Notes: a model not told the origin generated them from the sequence alone. Numbered from the stretch's first letter, positions 15,452-23,936 are shown. The stretch: DNA of 64,000 nt from Nannocystis sp. RBIL2 (GCF_026626745.1 NZ_JAPNJW010000002.1:1822151-1886150); one strand, 5' to 3'. Translations and numbers: made by a program.

Positions 15452-17167
15452 GTGGCAGTCTTGTCCCCCGTGGCGACCCCCCTGTCCGCCGTCCCGCTCC
15501 TCGCCTGGCTCGCGCTCGCCGGCCCGGTACCTGGCGCATCGAGCATGTCCCCGAGCGCAGGTCCTGTGGGCCAGGTCCGTTCGGGCATGTCCGATGGGCC
15601 AGTCTTGCTCGCCGCCCTCGCCCCGGCCCGCGGCGGCAAGGCCAAGCCCGCCGCGGCCCCCGTCCCCGAGCCGGTCGCCGCTCCGCCGCCCTACGGCCAA
15701 GAGCAGGCCGCCGCGGACATCGAGCTGGTCCTGACCGGCCGCGGCAAGGACTACCTGCAGGCCCGCGCCCGCCTCGAGCAGCACCCCGCCGTGGCCGCGC
15801 CGCTCGTCACCGCGCGCATGGCCGCCACGCCGGCGCCGACCACCGCCGAGCAGCGCCGCCTGCTCGCCCTGCTCGGCGGCATCGCCCGCCCCGAGGACAT
15901 CCCGCTGTTCGCCGACGCCATGCGCCGCGACGTCGCCGCCGCGGTCAAGCAGTCGCAGGAGCAGGGCATCGAGCTGCCCGCGGCCGAGCCGTGGCGCGAG
16001 GTCTTGCGCGCGCAGGGCCCCGCGGCCGCGCCCGCGCTGACGGGGCTCATCGCCGAGAAGTCGTTCACCGAGGAGCTGCGCGGCCTCCTGATCGCCGACC
16101 TCGTCGCAGTCACCCCGGCCGACAAGCTGCCCGAGTTGATCGCGCTGGTCGGCCTCGGCGCGCCGACGCTGCGCGCCGCGCTGCGCCAGGCGATCGCCCG
16201 TCGCGCCCACAGCTCCGCCAGCGAGCGCGCGCAGCTGATCAAGGTCGTCGACGCCGCGCTCGACGCCCGCGAGCCGGCGCGCCTGCCCGGCCTCGTGCTC
16301 CTGCGCGCCGCGCTCGGCGACACCAGCGACGCCGCGTTCACCAGCCGCGCAGCCGCCCTCGCCGAGGACGCAGCCAGCGAGTTCGCCGCCCGCGTCGCCG
16401 CCATCCGCGTGCTCGTCGCTCGCCGCAGCGACCCCGCCGCGCAGGACGTGCTCGCCCGCCTCGTCGAGCAGCACCTCCCGGCCGACAAGCGCGTCGCTTT
16501 GCGCAGCGAGATCCTCGGCAGCCTCGCCCTCGCCGGCGTCGATGCCACCCGCGCCGCCGCGCTCGTCGAGCGCCTGCAGCTCATCGGCGCCGACGCCCCG
16601 CGCGTGGCCACCGCGGCCTTCGCAGTCGCCGCGCTGCCCGACAGCGGCGCCTGGCTCGACTCCAGCCAGCGCCACGCCTGGCCCGAGGTCCGCGCCGCCG
16701 CGCTCGCGCGGGTCGACGGCCCCTGCTCCACCCCGATCCTCCGCCGCCTGCGCGACGGCACTGCTACCAGCGGCGACACCTTCGAGGCCGACCCCACGGT
16801 CGCGCGCGAGGTCCTGGCCGCGCTCGGCCGCTGCGGCGGACCGGACGCGTTCGCGGCCCTGCAAGCCGTGGTCGTCGACGTCGCGCAGAACGTCGACCGC
16901 CGGGCCGAGGCCGCGCGCCAGCTCGTCGACCGCCACGGCCCCGGCGGCGCCGACGTCGTCGCCGCGGTGCTGCGCAGCACCGACGACCTCGCAGTCGCGC
17001 TCCGCCTCGTGCGCGCGCTGCAGCGGCTCGAGGGCCCGGGCACCGACGACGTGCGCCAGGCCCTGTGCGCCGCGGGCAAGCGCCAGGAGCTGGCCCAAAG
17101 CGCCCAGCGGGCCCTCCGCGGCCTGTTCCCCGACCTCGACGAACCCTGCGCGGGCAACGGACGATGA
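15452..17167 (+). CDS. Exported HEAT-repeat-like protein
   Basis: A 571-residue protein with an N-terminal signal segment (PLLAWLALAGPVPGA), a short repeat-coded spacer and a Pro-rich patch, then about 500 residues of helix pairs rich in Ala/Leu/Arg/Glu that look like HEAT/armadillo-type repeats (for example PALTGLIAEKSFTEELRGLL). Such solenoids usually bind proteins. Cys pairs appear towards the C-terminus. GTG start at 15452, with GTG 15470 as an alternative. The stop overlaps the next start as ATGA, indicating translational coupling. Confidence 0.6.
   Translation: MAVLSPVATPLSAVPLLAWLALAGPVPGASSMSPSAGPVGQVRSGMSDGPVLLAALAPARGGKAKPAAAPVPEPVAAPPPYGQEQAAADIELVLTGRGKDYLQARARLEQHPAVAAPLVTARMAATPAPTTAEQRRLLALLGGIARPEDIPLFADAMRRDVAAAVKQSQEQGIELPAAEPWREVLRAQGPAAAPALTGLIAEKSFTEELRGLLIADLVAVTPADKLPELIALVGLGAPTLRAALRQAIARRAHSSASERAQLIKVVDAALDAREPARLPGLVLLRAALGDTSDAAFTSRAAALAEDAASEFAARVAAIRVLVARRSDPAAQDVLARLVEQHLPADKRVALRSEILGSLALAGVDATRAAALVERLQLIGADAPRVATAAFAVAALPDSGAWLDSSQRHAWPEVRAAALARVDGPCSTPILRRLRDGTATSGDTFEADPTVAREVLAALGRCGGPDAFAALQAVVVDVAQNVDRRAEAARQLVDRHGPGGADVVAAVLRSTDDLAVALRLVRALQRLEGPGTDDVRQALCAAGKRQELAQSAQRALRGLFPDLDEPCAGNGR
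15530..15606. repeat. 14-bp repeat array, 6 units (just after signal peptide)
   Basis: Units start at 15530 (CCTGGCG), 15544 (CATGTCC), 15558 (CAGGTCC), 15572 (CAGGTCC), 15586 (CATGTCC) and 15600 (CAGTCTT) in perfect register. They encode the spacer between signal peptide and mature domain. Confidence 0.85.
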
Positions 17168-18444
17168 GCACCGGCCGCGACAAGCCCAGGCTCCGCAAGG
17201 TCGAGCGCCTCAACCTCCAGCGCGGCGACGAGGCCCTGCTCGTCCTGCGCGACCCGACCGGTCTCAGCGAACAGGTCGCCTTCCCGCAGGAGGCCTCGGT
17301 CGTGCTCGACGCGCTCGACGGCCAGCGCACTGTCCCGCAGATCCGCCAGTCGCTGGCGATGCGCGGGATCCTCGAGATCGAGCTCGCCGACCTCGAGGCG
17401 CTGGTGCGCGACCTCGAGGCCGCCGGCTACCTCGACGACGCGGCCTTCCGCGCCCGCTGGGAGGCCATCCACCGCGAGTTCCTGGCCAGCCCGGTCCGCC
17501 GCCCGCGCTGGGCCGGCCTGCTCTACCCCGACGACCCGGCCGCGCTCGCCGAGCTGCTGGCCGCCAGCATACCTGACCCTTCGACCAGGTTCACCGACGC
17601 CGGCGCCGCGCTCGGCGTGCTGCTGCCGCACCAGCCGCTGCCCGCCCCGGGCGCCCCGACCGACGCGGCCACGCGCGCCGCCGCCAGCCTGGGCGACGAG
17701 GTCCTGCGCGGGCTCCCGCGCGCCCGCGACATCGACCTCGTGGTCGTCCTCGGCACCGACTACCACCCGGGCCTGCAGCCGTTCGTCGTCACCGACAAGC
17801 GCTACGCCACCCCGCGCGGCGAGCTGCAGTCGGATCCGGCGCTGGTGCGGGCGCTCGACCGCCGGCTGCCGTGGATCCGCCGCGAGGAGATCCGCCACCG
17901 CGAGGCCATGAGTCTCGAGCTCGCCGCGGCTGTCCTTCAGCACCTGTACGATGGGGCATGTCCTCCGGTACTCCCGGTGCTGTGCGGCCCGGCTGCGATC
18001 GAGCTCGACGAGGGCGGCCCGGTCGAGGCCTTCCTCGCCACCATGGAACATGTCCTCGAGGACAGGCGCGTGCTGTGGTGGGTGACCGCCGAGCTCGGGC
18101 ACGAGGGTCCGGCGTACGGCCGGCCCGCGCTGACGAAGGACCGCGTCGCGGCGCTGATGGCCCGCGACCGGGCCGTCCTCGCCGCCCTCGCCGACGGCCG
18201 GCCCGACCAGCTCGGCCGCTGCTGCAAGGACGTCCCGGGCCTCGATCCGCCGAGCGGCACCGCGGCCCTGCTGACCGCGGCGCGCCTGTTCCCCGTCGGC
18301 TACGGAGCCGAGCTCGTCGCCTACGCGGCCGGCCGACCGGTCGGCGCCGACGAGGGCTGGATCGGCCTCGGCGGCGTCCGCTTCACTCGGCCGGTCGCCG
18401 ACGACGACGACGACTTCACGCCTTCGAGCCCGCGAGTCGCATGA
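17164..18444 (+). CDS. Memo-family (AmmeMemoRadiSam system protein B) protein with N-terminal PqqD-like domain
   Basis: A 426-residue protein. Residues 1-100 resemble a PqqD-type winged-helix module (ALLVLRDPTGLSE, LDGQRTVPQI, DLEAAGYLDD). The remainder has the Memo fold order: a DLVVVLGTDYHPG segment where family members carry GTSH-type metal ligands, then RREEIRHREAMSLEL, VLPVLCG, and a GYGAELVAYAAG C-terminus. Memo proteins are linked to AMMECR1-like and radical SAM proteins in bacteria, but neither partner is adjacent. It is translationally coupled to the HEAT-like gene and its 3' end overlaps the convergent tetR gene by 29 bp. The catalytic role is unsettled in the family. Confidence 0.72.
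   Translation: MSTGRDKPRLRKVERLNLQRGDEALLVLRDPTGLSEQVAFPQEASVVLDALDGQRTVPQIRQSLAMRGILEIELADLEALVRDLEAAGYLDDAAFRARWEAIHREFLASPVRRPRWAGLLYPDDPAALAELLAASIPDPSTRFTDAGAALGVLLPHQPLPAPGAPTDAATRAAASLGDEVLRGLPRARDIDLVVVLGTDYHPGLQPFVVTDKRYATPRGELQSDPALVRALDRRLPWIRREEIRHREAMSLELAAAVLQHLYDGACPPVLPVLCGPAAIELDEGGPVEAFLATMEHVLEDRRVLWWVTAELGHEGPAYGRPALTKDRVAALMARDRAVLAALADGRPDQLGRCCKDVPGLDPPSGTAALLTAARLFPVGYGAELVAYAAGRPVGADEGWIGLGGVRFTRPVADDDDDFTPSSPRVA
17572..17592. repeat. 14-bp repeat family, 2 units (in Memo gene)
   Basis: Units at 17572 (CCTGACC) and 17586 (CAGGTTC), between the N-terminal module and the Memo domain. Confidence 0.55.
17929..17977. repeat. 14-bp repeat family, 4 units (in Memo gene)
   Basis: Units start at 17929 (GCTGTCC), 17943 (CCTGTAC), 17957 (CATGTCC) and 17971 (CTCCCGG) in register. 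Confidence 0.6.
18049..18069. repeat. 14-bp repeat family, 2 units (in Memo gene)
   Basis: Units at 18049 (CATGTCC) and 18063 (CAGGCGC), forming TGTCC-TCGA-GGACA. Confidence 0.6.
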
Positions 18445-19009
18445 TCTGCTCGACGGCCTGCTCGACCGTCAGCGGGATCCGGCCCTGCGGGTCGACCGAG
18501 GCCTGGGCCGCGAGCCCGTAGATCACGGCGATGATGCCGCGAGCCACCACCTGCGGATCGCCGCTCAGCACGCCCTGCTCGACCCCGCGGCGGACGATCT
18601 CCGCATAGGCAGTCCGCATCTCGGCGAAGGTCCGCTCGAGCTTCTCGCGGTACTCCTGGATCTGGCCCGACATCGTCACCAGCAGGTTGCAGAGCTTGGC
18701 CTCGTCGCCGTGGTCCACGAACAGGCGGAGGTGGTTCGCGGCCACCTGCGCCAGCGCCCGGTCGGCCGGCAGGTCCGGCGGCACGTCCGCCGCCCAGCGC
18801 TCCTGCAAGGCCAGCAGCTGCGCGTCGAGGATGTCGTGGAACAGCGACTCCTTGGCCTTGTAGTGGAAATAAACGCCGCCCTTGCTGAGACCGGCGTCGC
18901 GGGCGATGTCCAGGAGCCGCGTCGAGGAGTAGCCGCGGCGCACGAAGCACCGGGTCGCTGCAGCCCGGATCTGCTGCTTGCGCTGGTCGTCGATCTTCTG
19001 GCGTGTCAT
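18416..19009 (-). CDS. TetR-family transcriptional regulator
   Basis: A 197-residue repressor. The N-terminal helix-turn-helix is typical: IRAAATRCFVRRGYSSTRL, then DIARDAGLSKGGVYFHYKAKE. The C-terminal ligand-binding half is variable (MSGQIQEYREKLERTF). It starts at ATG 19009 with GGGGAG five bases ahead. A 22-bp inverted repeat lies about 40 bp upstream and overlaps the best promoter, so autorepression is likely. The target gene is unknown: the neighbour on the other side is a low-complexity lipoprotein more than 300 bp away. Confidence 0.9.
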   Translation of the reverse strand: MTRQKIDDQRKQQIRAAATRCFVRRGYSSTRLLDIARDAGLSKGGVYFHYKAKESLFHDILDAQLLALQERWAADVPPDLPADRALAQVAANHLRLFVDHGDEAKLCNLLVTMSGQIQEYREKLERTFAEMRTAYAEIVRRGVEQGVLSGDPQVVARGIIAVIYGLAAQASVDPQGRIPLTVEQAVEQIMRLAGSKA

Positions 19010-19048
19010 CGCTGCTCCCCACCCTCCCGGCGCCTGGGCGGCGCCCCC

Positions 19049-19086
19049 GGTCTCCACGCTAACGGAGACCCCCACCGGTCTGTAAA
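19049..19086 (-). promoter_or_regulatory. Putative tetR promoter with overlapping operator
   Basis: Minus-strand TTTACA (19081-19086), a 17-bp spacer and GTTAGC (19058-19063). The -10 sits between the arms of a perfect inverted repeat GGTCTCC-N8-GGAGACC (19049-19070). The layout fits an autoregulated TetR gene. The -10 match is poor, so confidence is limited. Confidence 0.45.
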
Positions 19087-19332
19087 GCCGCCTCGCAGCC
19101 TCACAAACGACGGGTGATATCGGCCCTCTCGTCGCGGACGGCCGCGGAGACGCTGCCAGGCCCGCAGATCGGGCAGGTCGCGCGCAGCGGGCGGTATCGG
19201 CCCTCGCACGCGTCGATCTCCGTCGTCGTGAGCTCGCTGCCGGAGGGCGATGCCGCCCGGCGCGACGCTACCCCTTGGCCCGGGCGCTCCTGAATAAGAC
19301 ACTAAGTCGCGCGTCCTGGACGCCGAGGTTTT
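19087..19332. other. Intergenic region between tetR and the lipoprotein gene
   Basis: With the promoter just above, this completes a 323-bp divergent gap. I see no supported gene or repeat here. A less GC-rich patch (GAATAAGACACTAAG, about 19291-19305) lies just before the lipoprotein gene and may hold its promoter, but no clear hexamers are visible. Confidence 0.5.
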
Positions 19333-19932
19333 ATGCGCAAGCTGCTTCCGGTCTTCATGGCCCTCGCCTTCTCCCTGCCCGCCTGCTCCTTCTCGTATTC
19401 GTCGTCTCGCGGCTCGGGCACGCAGGGGACCTCCAACGGGTCCCAGAAGGGCAAGGGCAAGGGCAAGCCGGCGCGTCAGGCCGCGGTCGATTCGTCGAGC
19501 ACCTCAGCTCCGACTCCCGCGGCTCAGCCTGCCGCCACGCCCGAGCCCGCGGAGACGCCCGAGCCCGCGGCCACGCCGGCTCCCGCTCCGACCCGCGCCA
19601 CCGAGAACACCCAGCCGCCGCGCGCCGAAGAGACGACGCCCCCACGAGCCGGCGGCACCCCGACCGTCGCCACCTCCGGCCGCCTCGCTGCGCCGGGCAG
19701 CCAGCCGACCGAGCCGAAGAGCGCCTCGCTCGTGACCACGCGCGAGGGCGAGGCCCCGAAGCCCGGCGTCGGCACGATCAGCGCCGGCGACGGCAAGCCC
19801 AAGACCGGCCCCGGCACCATCTCCAGCAGCCCCAGCAAGCCGAAGGGCAAGGCCAGCCCCGTCGGCCTGACCGCCGCGCCGAAGACCACCGAGCCGCCGA
19901 AGAGCGACGCCAAGCTGGCCGCGCCGCAGTGA
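19333..19932 (+). CDS. Low-complexity lipoprotein
   Basis: A 199-residue protein with a good lipobox (MALAFSLPACSFS). The remainder is disordered: Ser/Thr/Pro/Ala/Lys-rich with a GKGKGKP patch, PAATPEPAETPEPA-type runs and a repeated (V)GTIS motif (GVGTISAGDGKPKTGPGTIS). No folded domain is visible. It may be an envelope spacer or peptidoglycan-associated tail protein, which is speculation. An intrinsic terminator follows 28 bp after the stop. Confidence 0.7.
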   Translation: MRKLLPVFMALAFSLPACSFSYSSSRGSGTQGTSNGSQKGKGKGKPARQAAVDSSSTSAPTPAAQPAATPEPAETPEPAATPAPAPTRATENTQPPRAEETTPPRAGGTPTVATSGRLAAPGSQPTEPKSASLVTTREGEAPKPGVGTISAGDGKPKTGPGTISSSPSKPKGKASPVGLTAAPKTTEPPKSDAKLAAPQ

Positions 19933-19960
19933 ATTTCTCGCCCGTCCCGCAGTGAACCAA

Positions 19961-19992
19961 GGGCCATGACCGCGAGGTCATGGCCCTTTTTT
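19961..19992 (+). terminator. Strong intrinsic terminator of the lipoprotein gene, built from 14-bp repeats
   Basis: A perfect 11-bp stem GGGCCATGACC-GCGA-GGTCATGGCCC followed by TTTTTT. Its arms are the first two units of the repeat array at 19965. Confidence 0.92.
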
Positions 19993-20069
19993 CATGCCCG
20001 TTCGGACATGCTCGAAGGGCCATGACCGTGAGGCCATGGCCCTTTCTACATGTCCGGGCGGACAGCTAC
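19965..20069. repeat. 14-bp repeat array, 8 units, between convergent genes
   Basis: Units start at 19965, 19979, 19993, 20007, 20021, 20035, 20049 and 20063 without a slip: CATGACC, CATGGCC, CATGCCC, CATGCTC, CATGACC, CATGGCC, CATGTCC, CAGCTAC. The terminator-like pair is repeated (20017-20042 followed by TTTCT). The array ends at the stop codon of the HU-like gene. Confidence 0.93.
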
Positions 20070-20713
20070 GAGCGTGAGCCGGTGCGCGCGTGGGCGCGGC
20101 GGCCGGGGACGTCGGCGCGCTGCATCGGCGCGGGCGGCAGCTCGAGCTTCGGGTCGGCCGGCTCCTGGCGGCGCAGCACCGCGAGCGAGACCTCGTCGAA
20201 CTCGTCGTCCGCGTCGTCCTCCTCGAGGTCCTCGCGCGCGGTGAAGCGGCGGCGGAGGATCAGCGCCTCGTCGGCCTCGTCCGCCTCCTCGGCGACCTCG
20301 TCCTCGTCGAGCTCGTCGAGCTCGGCCGGGTCGACGCTGGGCGGCTGCAGCTCGAGCTGCGCCGGAGAAACGCGCCGCTTGCGGGCCGTGGGGGCTTTGC
20401 CGGCCGGGACGTTGAGGCTGGCGCGCAGCTCGACGCCCGGGCGGAAGTCGATCGTGAACGCCGCGTCGATCGTCATCGGCTCGAGCGTCCGCGGGTTGAC
20501 GCCCTTGCGAGCCGAGCGCTTCTTCTTGGTGAAGGTGCCGAAGCCGGGGAACGTGAAGCGCGGGCTCTGAGCCCGGGTCACCCGCGCCTTGACGAAGTAC
20601 GCGGAGAGCTCCCCGAAGGCGATCTCGAGGATTTGCTGCACGCACTTCTTCGTGATGTCCGGCGGCAGATCACGATTGCGTGCGATTTTTTCGATGAGTT
20701 CAGCCTTCGTCAT
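20066..20713 (-). CDS. HU/IHF-family DNA-binding protein with acidic C-terminal extension
   Basis: A 215-residue protein. Residues 1-92 are an HU/IHF fold (MTKAELIEKIARNRDLPP, then FTFPGFGTFTKKKRSARKG with the DNA-binding arm, and IDFRPGVELRASLN). About 120 residues follow: a short basic patch (ARKRR), a strongly acidic stretch (DELDEDEVAEEADEADEA) and an Arg-rich end. Normal HU is about 90 residues, so the tail is unusual and could modulate DNA binding or recruit partners. Its promoter carries an 11-bp inverted repeat adjacent to the start codon. Confidence 0.9.
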   Translation of the reverse strand: MTKAELIEKIARNRDLPPDITKKCVQQILEIAFGELSAYFVKARVTRAQSPRFTFPGFGTFTKKKRSARKGVNPRTLEPMTIDAAFTIDFRPGVELRASLNVPAGKAPTARKRRVSPAQLELQPPSVDPAELDELDEDEVAEEADEADEALILRRRFTAREDLEEDDADDEFDEVSLAVLRRQEPADPKLELPPAPMQRADVPGRRAHARTGSRS

Positions 20714-20762
20714 CGCGTCGCCACAGAACCGTGACTGTAGAAGTGGCGACGCGACACGTCAA
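20714..20762 (-). promoter_or_regulatory. HU-like gene promoter with 11-bp inverted repeat
   Basis: Minus-strand -35 TTGACG (20757-20762), 17-bp spacer, -10 TACAGT (20734-20739). A perfect 11-bp inverted repeat CGCGTCGCCAC-N18-GTGGCGACGCG spans 20714-20753, with one arm in the spacer and the other touching the ATG. This fits an operator around the -10 better than an RNA hairpin. Confidence 0.65.
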
Positions 20763-20926
20763 CTGTACTGCCGAACAGCATCAGCCGCTGACAGGACACG
20801 CGCCGAAAATTTGGATGCGAGGAATTTCGCGTCGCTGCACCACGAGCGCCGCGTGACGAACTTCTCCACAACGCTTCGCACGTAAAATTCCGTCGATCAT
20901 CCGGGCATTGCATGTGCATGAGGAGA

Positions 20927-22621
20927 TCAACTTCGCAGCACGCGCAGCGCTCGCTCGAGGTCCGCCATCACCGTGTCGTCGGCGGGGTTTCGCTGACCCG
21001 GAGGGAGCTCCCCCTCGCGCCGGATCACGTACGATGGATGATACGTGACGTGAAGTGGGATCTGCAGGCCCGCACCGGCGTCATCGTAGGTAAAACGGCG
21101 GTTGCGCATCTGTGCCAACTTCAGATCCTCATCGGTGCCGATCAGCAACATCCCGGCGTACCTGCCGAGCGCCACGATCACCGCGGGACGGATCGCCCGC
21201 ACCTGGGCCCGCAGGAACGGCGAGCACTTCTCGATCTCCTCGGCGGCCGGGTCGCGGTTGCCGGGCGGACGGCACTTGAGCACGTTGGCGATGTAGACCT
21301 GCTCGCGCTTCATGCCGAGGCGCTCGATCCACTGCGTCAGCCGCCGACCGGCCGCGCCGACGAACGGCTCGCCGCGCCGATCTTCGTCCGCGCCGGGCGC
21401 CTCGCCGATGAACATCACGCGGGCGTTCGGGTCGCCCACCCCGAATACAATGTTCGTGCGGGTCTTCGAGAGCTTGCAGCGCGTGCAGTCGCCGACGTTG
21501 CGGGTCCGCAGGTACTCGAGCTTCTGCCCCGGCGTCCACGCCTGAGCCTGCGCGCGCAGCCCCGCGTCGCTGCCCGCGCGCGGCGGACCGTCGGCCGCGC
21601 GCGGCGGCCCTGACGGATCGACGAGCGGCAGGCTCGCGCTGCGGGGGCGGGCCTCCGCAGGCGGCGGGCTGACGCTGCGCGACGGCGGAGGCGCGCTCGC
21701 CGGGCGAGGGGGCGACCGGTCTGCCGTCGCCGGCCGCTGCGATCCGCTCGCGGCGCGCGGCGCCGGCGTCTCGTCCGACCACTCGATCGGGGGCGGCTCG
21801 TCGTGGTCCGGCTCGCTCGCCGCGCGCGGCTGCGACTCGCGCGGCCACTCCGATCCGCCCTGGCGGTTCGCCATGCGCGGCTGTGACTGCTGCGACCCCT
21901 CGTCCCGATTCGCCGCGAGCGGCTGCGACTCGCGCGACCGCTCGTCCCGATTCGTGCCGCGCGCCTGCGGATGCTGCGACCCCTCGTCCCGATTCGTCCC
22001 GCGCGCCTGCGGCTGCTGCGACCGCTCGTCCCGATTCGTGCCGCGCGCCTGCGGCTGCTCGTCCCGATTCGTGCCGCGCGCCTGCGGCTGCTGCGACCAC
22101 TCGTCCCGGTTCGTGCCGCGCGCCGGCGACTGCTCGTCCCGATTCGTTCCGCGCGCCTGCGGCTGCTGCGACCACTCGTCCCGATTCGTCCCGCGCGCCT
22201 GCGGCTGCTGCGACCACTCCGGTCCGCCGTCGCGGCTCGCCCCGCGCGGCTGTGACTCGCGTGCCCCCTCCGAGCCCGGCGCGCCCTCGCTGCTCACCGC
22301 GCGTGGCTGCGTCCCTTCGCGCGCCGGCGGGCTCGGCTGCGGACGCGCGGACGACGGCGCTTGCGGCCCACGCGGCGGCGGGGCGGATCCCGCCTGGCCT
22401 TCGGGCCATGTCGGCGCGCCCGCGCTCGCGGGGCGCTCGACGGTCGCCTGTCCGGACGGCCAGGCGGCCTCGGCGGGTGCGGCCGTGCGCGCTTCGGGCT
22501 CGTGACGGGGCGACGGCGCGGCCGACACGTACGTCAGGCCCCGGAACTCCCGGAGGTGGCGCAAGTGCGCGGCGAACTGGACCGCCAGCCGTCGCGTCGC
22601 GTCGCGTCGATCGCCCTCCAC
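20927..22621 (-). CDS. Uracil-DNA glycosylase family 4 with long repeat-rich N-terminal extension
   Basis: The last 200 residues are a family-4 (Fe-S) uracil-DNA glycosylase: CTRCKLSKTR and a later Cys set for the cluster, GEAPGADEDRRGEPFVG, GRRLTQWIERLGM, IANVLKCRPPGNRDP and HVTYHPSY. It removes uracil from DNA to start base-excision repair. About 350 residues ahead of this are disordered, including seven copies of ARGTNRDE in 11- or 14-residue units. GTG 22621 is preferred because GGAGG lies five bases upstream; an in-frame TTG at 22633 is the alternative. It follows coaBC closely, as the last gene of the long minus-strand run. Confidence 0.9.
   Translation of the reverse strand: MEGDRRDATRRLAVQFAAHLRHLREFRGLTYVSAAPSPRHEPEARTAAPAEAAWPSGQATVERPASAGAPTWPEGQAGSAPPPRGPQAPSSARPQPSPPAREGTQPRAVSSEGAPGSEGARESQPRGASRDGGPEWSQQPQARGTNRDEWSQQPQARGTNRDEQSPARGTNRDEWSQQPQARGTNRDEQPQARGTNRDERSQQPQARGTNRDEGSQHPQARGTNRDERSRESQPLAANRDEGSQQSQPRMANRQGGSEWPRESQPRAASEPDHDEPPPIEWSDETPAPRAASGSQRPATADRSPPRPASAPPPSRSVSPPPAEARPRSASLPLVDPSGPPRAADGPPRAGSDAGLRAQAQAWTPGQKLEYLRTRNVGDCTRCKLSKTRTNIVFGVGDPNARVMFIGEAPGADEDRRGEPFVGAAGRRLTQWIERLGMKREQVYIANVLKCRPPGNRDPAAEEIEKCSPFLRAQVRAIRPAVIVALGRYAGMLLIGTDEDLKLAQMRNRRFTYDDAGAGLQIPLHVTYHPSYVIRREGELPPGQRNPADDTVMADLERALRVLRS
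21870..22260 (-). repeat. Coding minisatellite, ARGTNRDE units in UDG extension
   Basis: Seven exact ARGTNRDE copies alternate with (E/W)SQQPQ or EQ(S)P spacers, giving 33- and 42-bp units. Degenerate copies (ANRDEGS, ANRQGGS, ASRDGG) flank them. High DNA identity suggests recent slippage or recombination. Confidence 0.8.
22393..22467. repeat. 14-bp repeat family, two pairs (UDG extension)
   Basis: Pairs at 22393/22407 (CCTGGCC, CATGTCG) and 22447/22461 (CCTGTCC, CAGGCGG), encoding WPEGQ/WPSGQ-like peptides near the N-terminus of the extension. Confidence 0.55.
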
Positions 22622-22636
22622 GAGATCCTCCAAAGG

Positions 22637-23936
22637 TTATGTGGCCGCCAACGCGTCGAGCAGCCAGGTCGCCAGCGCCGCCTTGGCGATCGGCGGGCCC
22701 GAGGCGCGCACGGCGATCGCGTCGCCGTCGCGCGCGAGCAGCAGGCCGGCGTTGGTCGCCGACGCGAAGCCGACCCCGGGCGCGCCCACGCGGTTGACGA
22801 AGATCGCGTCGGCGTCCTTGGCCCGCAGCTTGGCCTCGCCGAGGCGGATCAGCTCCTGCTGCAACCTGTCCTCGGGGCCATCCTCGACCGTCTGCGCCGC
22901 GAACCCGAGGAAGCGCGCGCGCGCGGCCCCTGCCGGCGCGCCGCGACCGAAGCGGGCCGTCAGCGCGGCGAGGATGTCGCGCGCCGTTCGCCAAGCGAGC
23001 GTCGGCAGCTTCGTCAGCAGCTCGGCCTTCTCGAGCTTTCGCCCGGCCCCGCCGTCGATCTCGAGGTCCTGCACCGCCGCGACCATCGCCACCCAATCAT
23101 ATGGCTTTTGGGACAGCTCGCTCTCCAGCGCCGCGAACATCTGCTCCGCGGTCTCGACGTCGACGCGGCGCACCCCCTGCGGCGTCGCCAGCTCGACCGG
23201 CCCCGCGACCAGCGTCACCTCGGCGCCCGCGCGGCGGGCCGCCTCGGCCAGCGCGAACCCCATCGCCCCGGTGGACGCGTTGGTGACGAAGCGGACCGGA
23301 TCGATGTACGTGCGCGTCGGCCCGGCCGACACCAGCACGCGCTTGCCGGCCCACGGCCCGCGCGCCTCGAGCTGCGCCAGCGCGGCCGCGACGATCAGCG
23401 GCGGGTCGATCATGCGGCCCTCGCCGATCCACCCGCACGCCAGCTGCCCGCGGTCGGGCCCGACGAACTCGGCCCCGCGGGTGCGCAGCGTCGCCAGGTT
23501 GGCCTGCGTGGCCGGATGGCGCCACATGTTGGTGTTCATCGCCGGCGCCCACAGCACCGGCGCGCGCGTGGCCAGCAGCACCGTCGCCGCCAGGTCGTCG
23601 GCCATCCCCGCGGTCGCGCGCGCCAGCAGGTCGGCGGTCGCGGGCGCGACGACCACGAGGTCGGGCCAGTCGGCCAGCTCGATGTGGCCGACGTGGCCCT
23701 CCTCCTCCGGGTCGAGCAGACGCTTGCGCACCGGTCGAGTCGACACCGTCGCCAGCGACAGCTCGCTGACGAACGCCGCGGCCGCCGGCGTCATCACCAC
23801 CTGGACCTCGCAGCCGGCGGCGACGAACGCCCGCACCAGCTCGGGCGTCTTGTAGGCCGCGATCCCGCCGCTGACGATCAGCAGGACGCGACGCCCGCGC
23901 GGACGTGTCCCTTGAGACATGTCCGTCGTGCCAGCC

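Noticed and set aside
23095..23120. Repeat pair TATGGCT/CAGCTCG in coaBC
   Set aside because: The 14-bp spacing fits, but the heptamer is weak and the segment is plausible coding sequence without hairpin arms.
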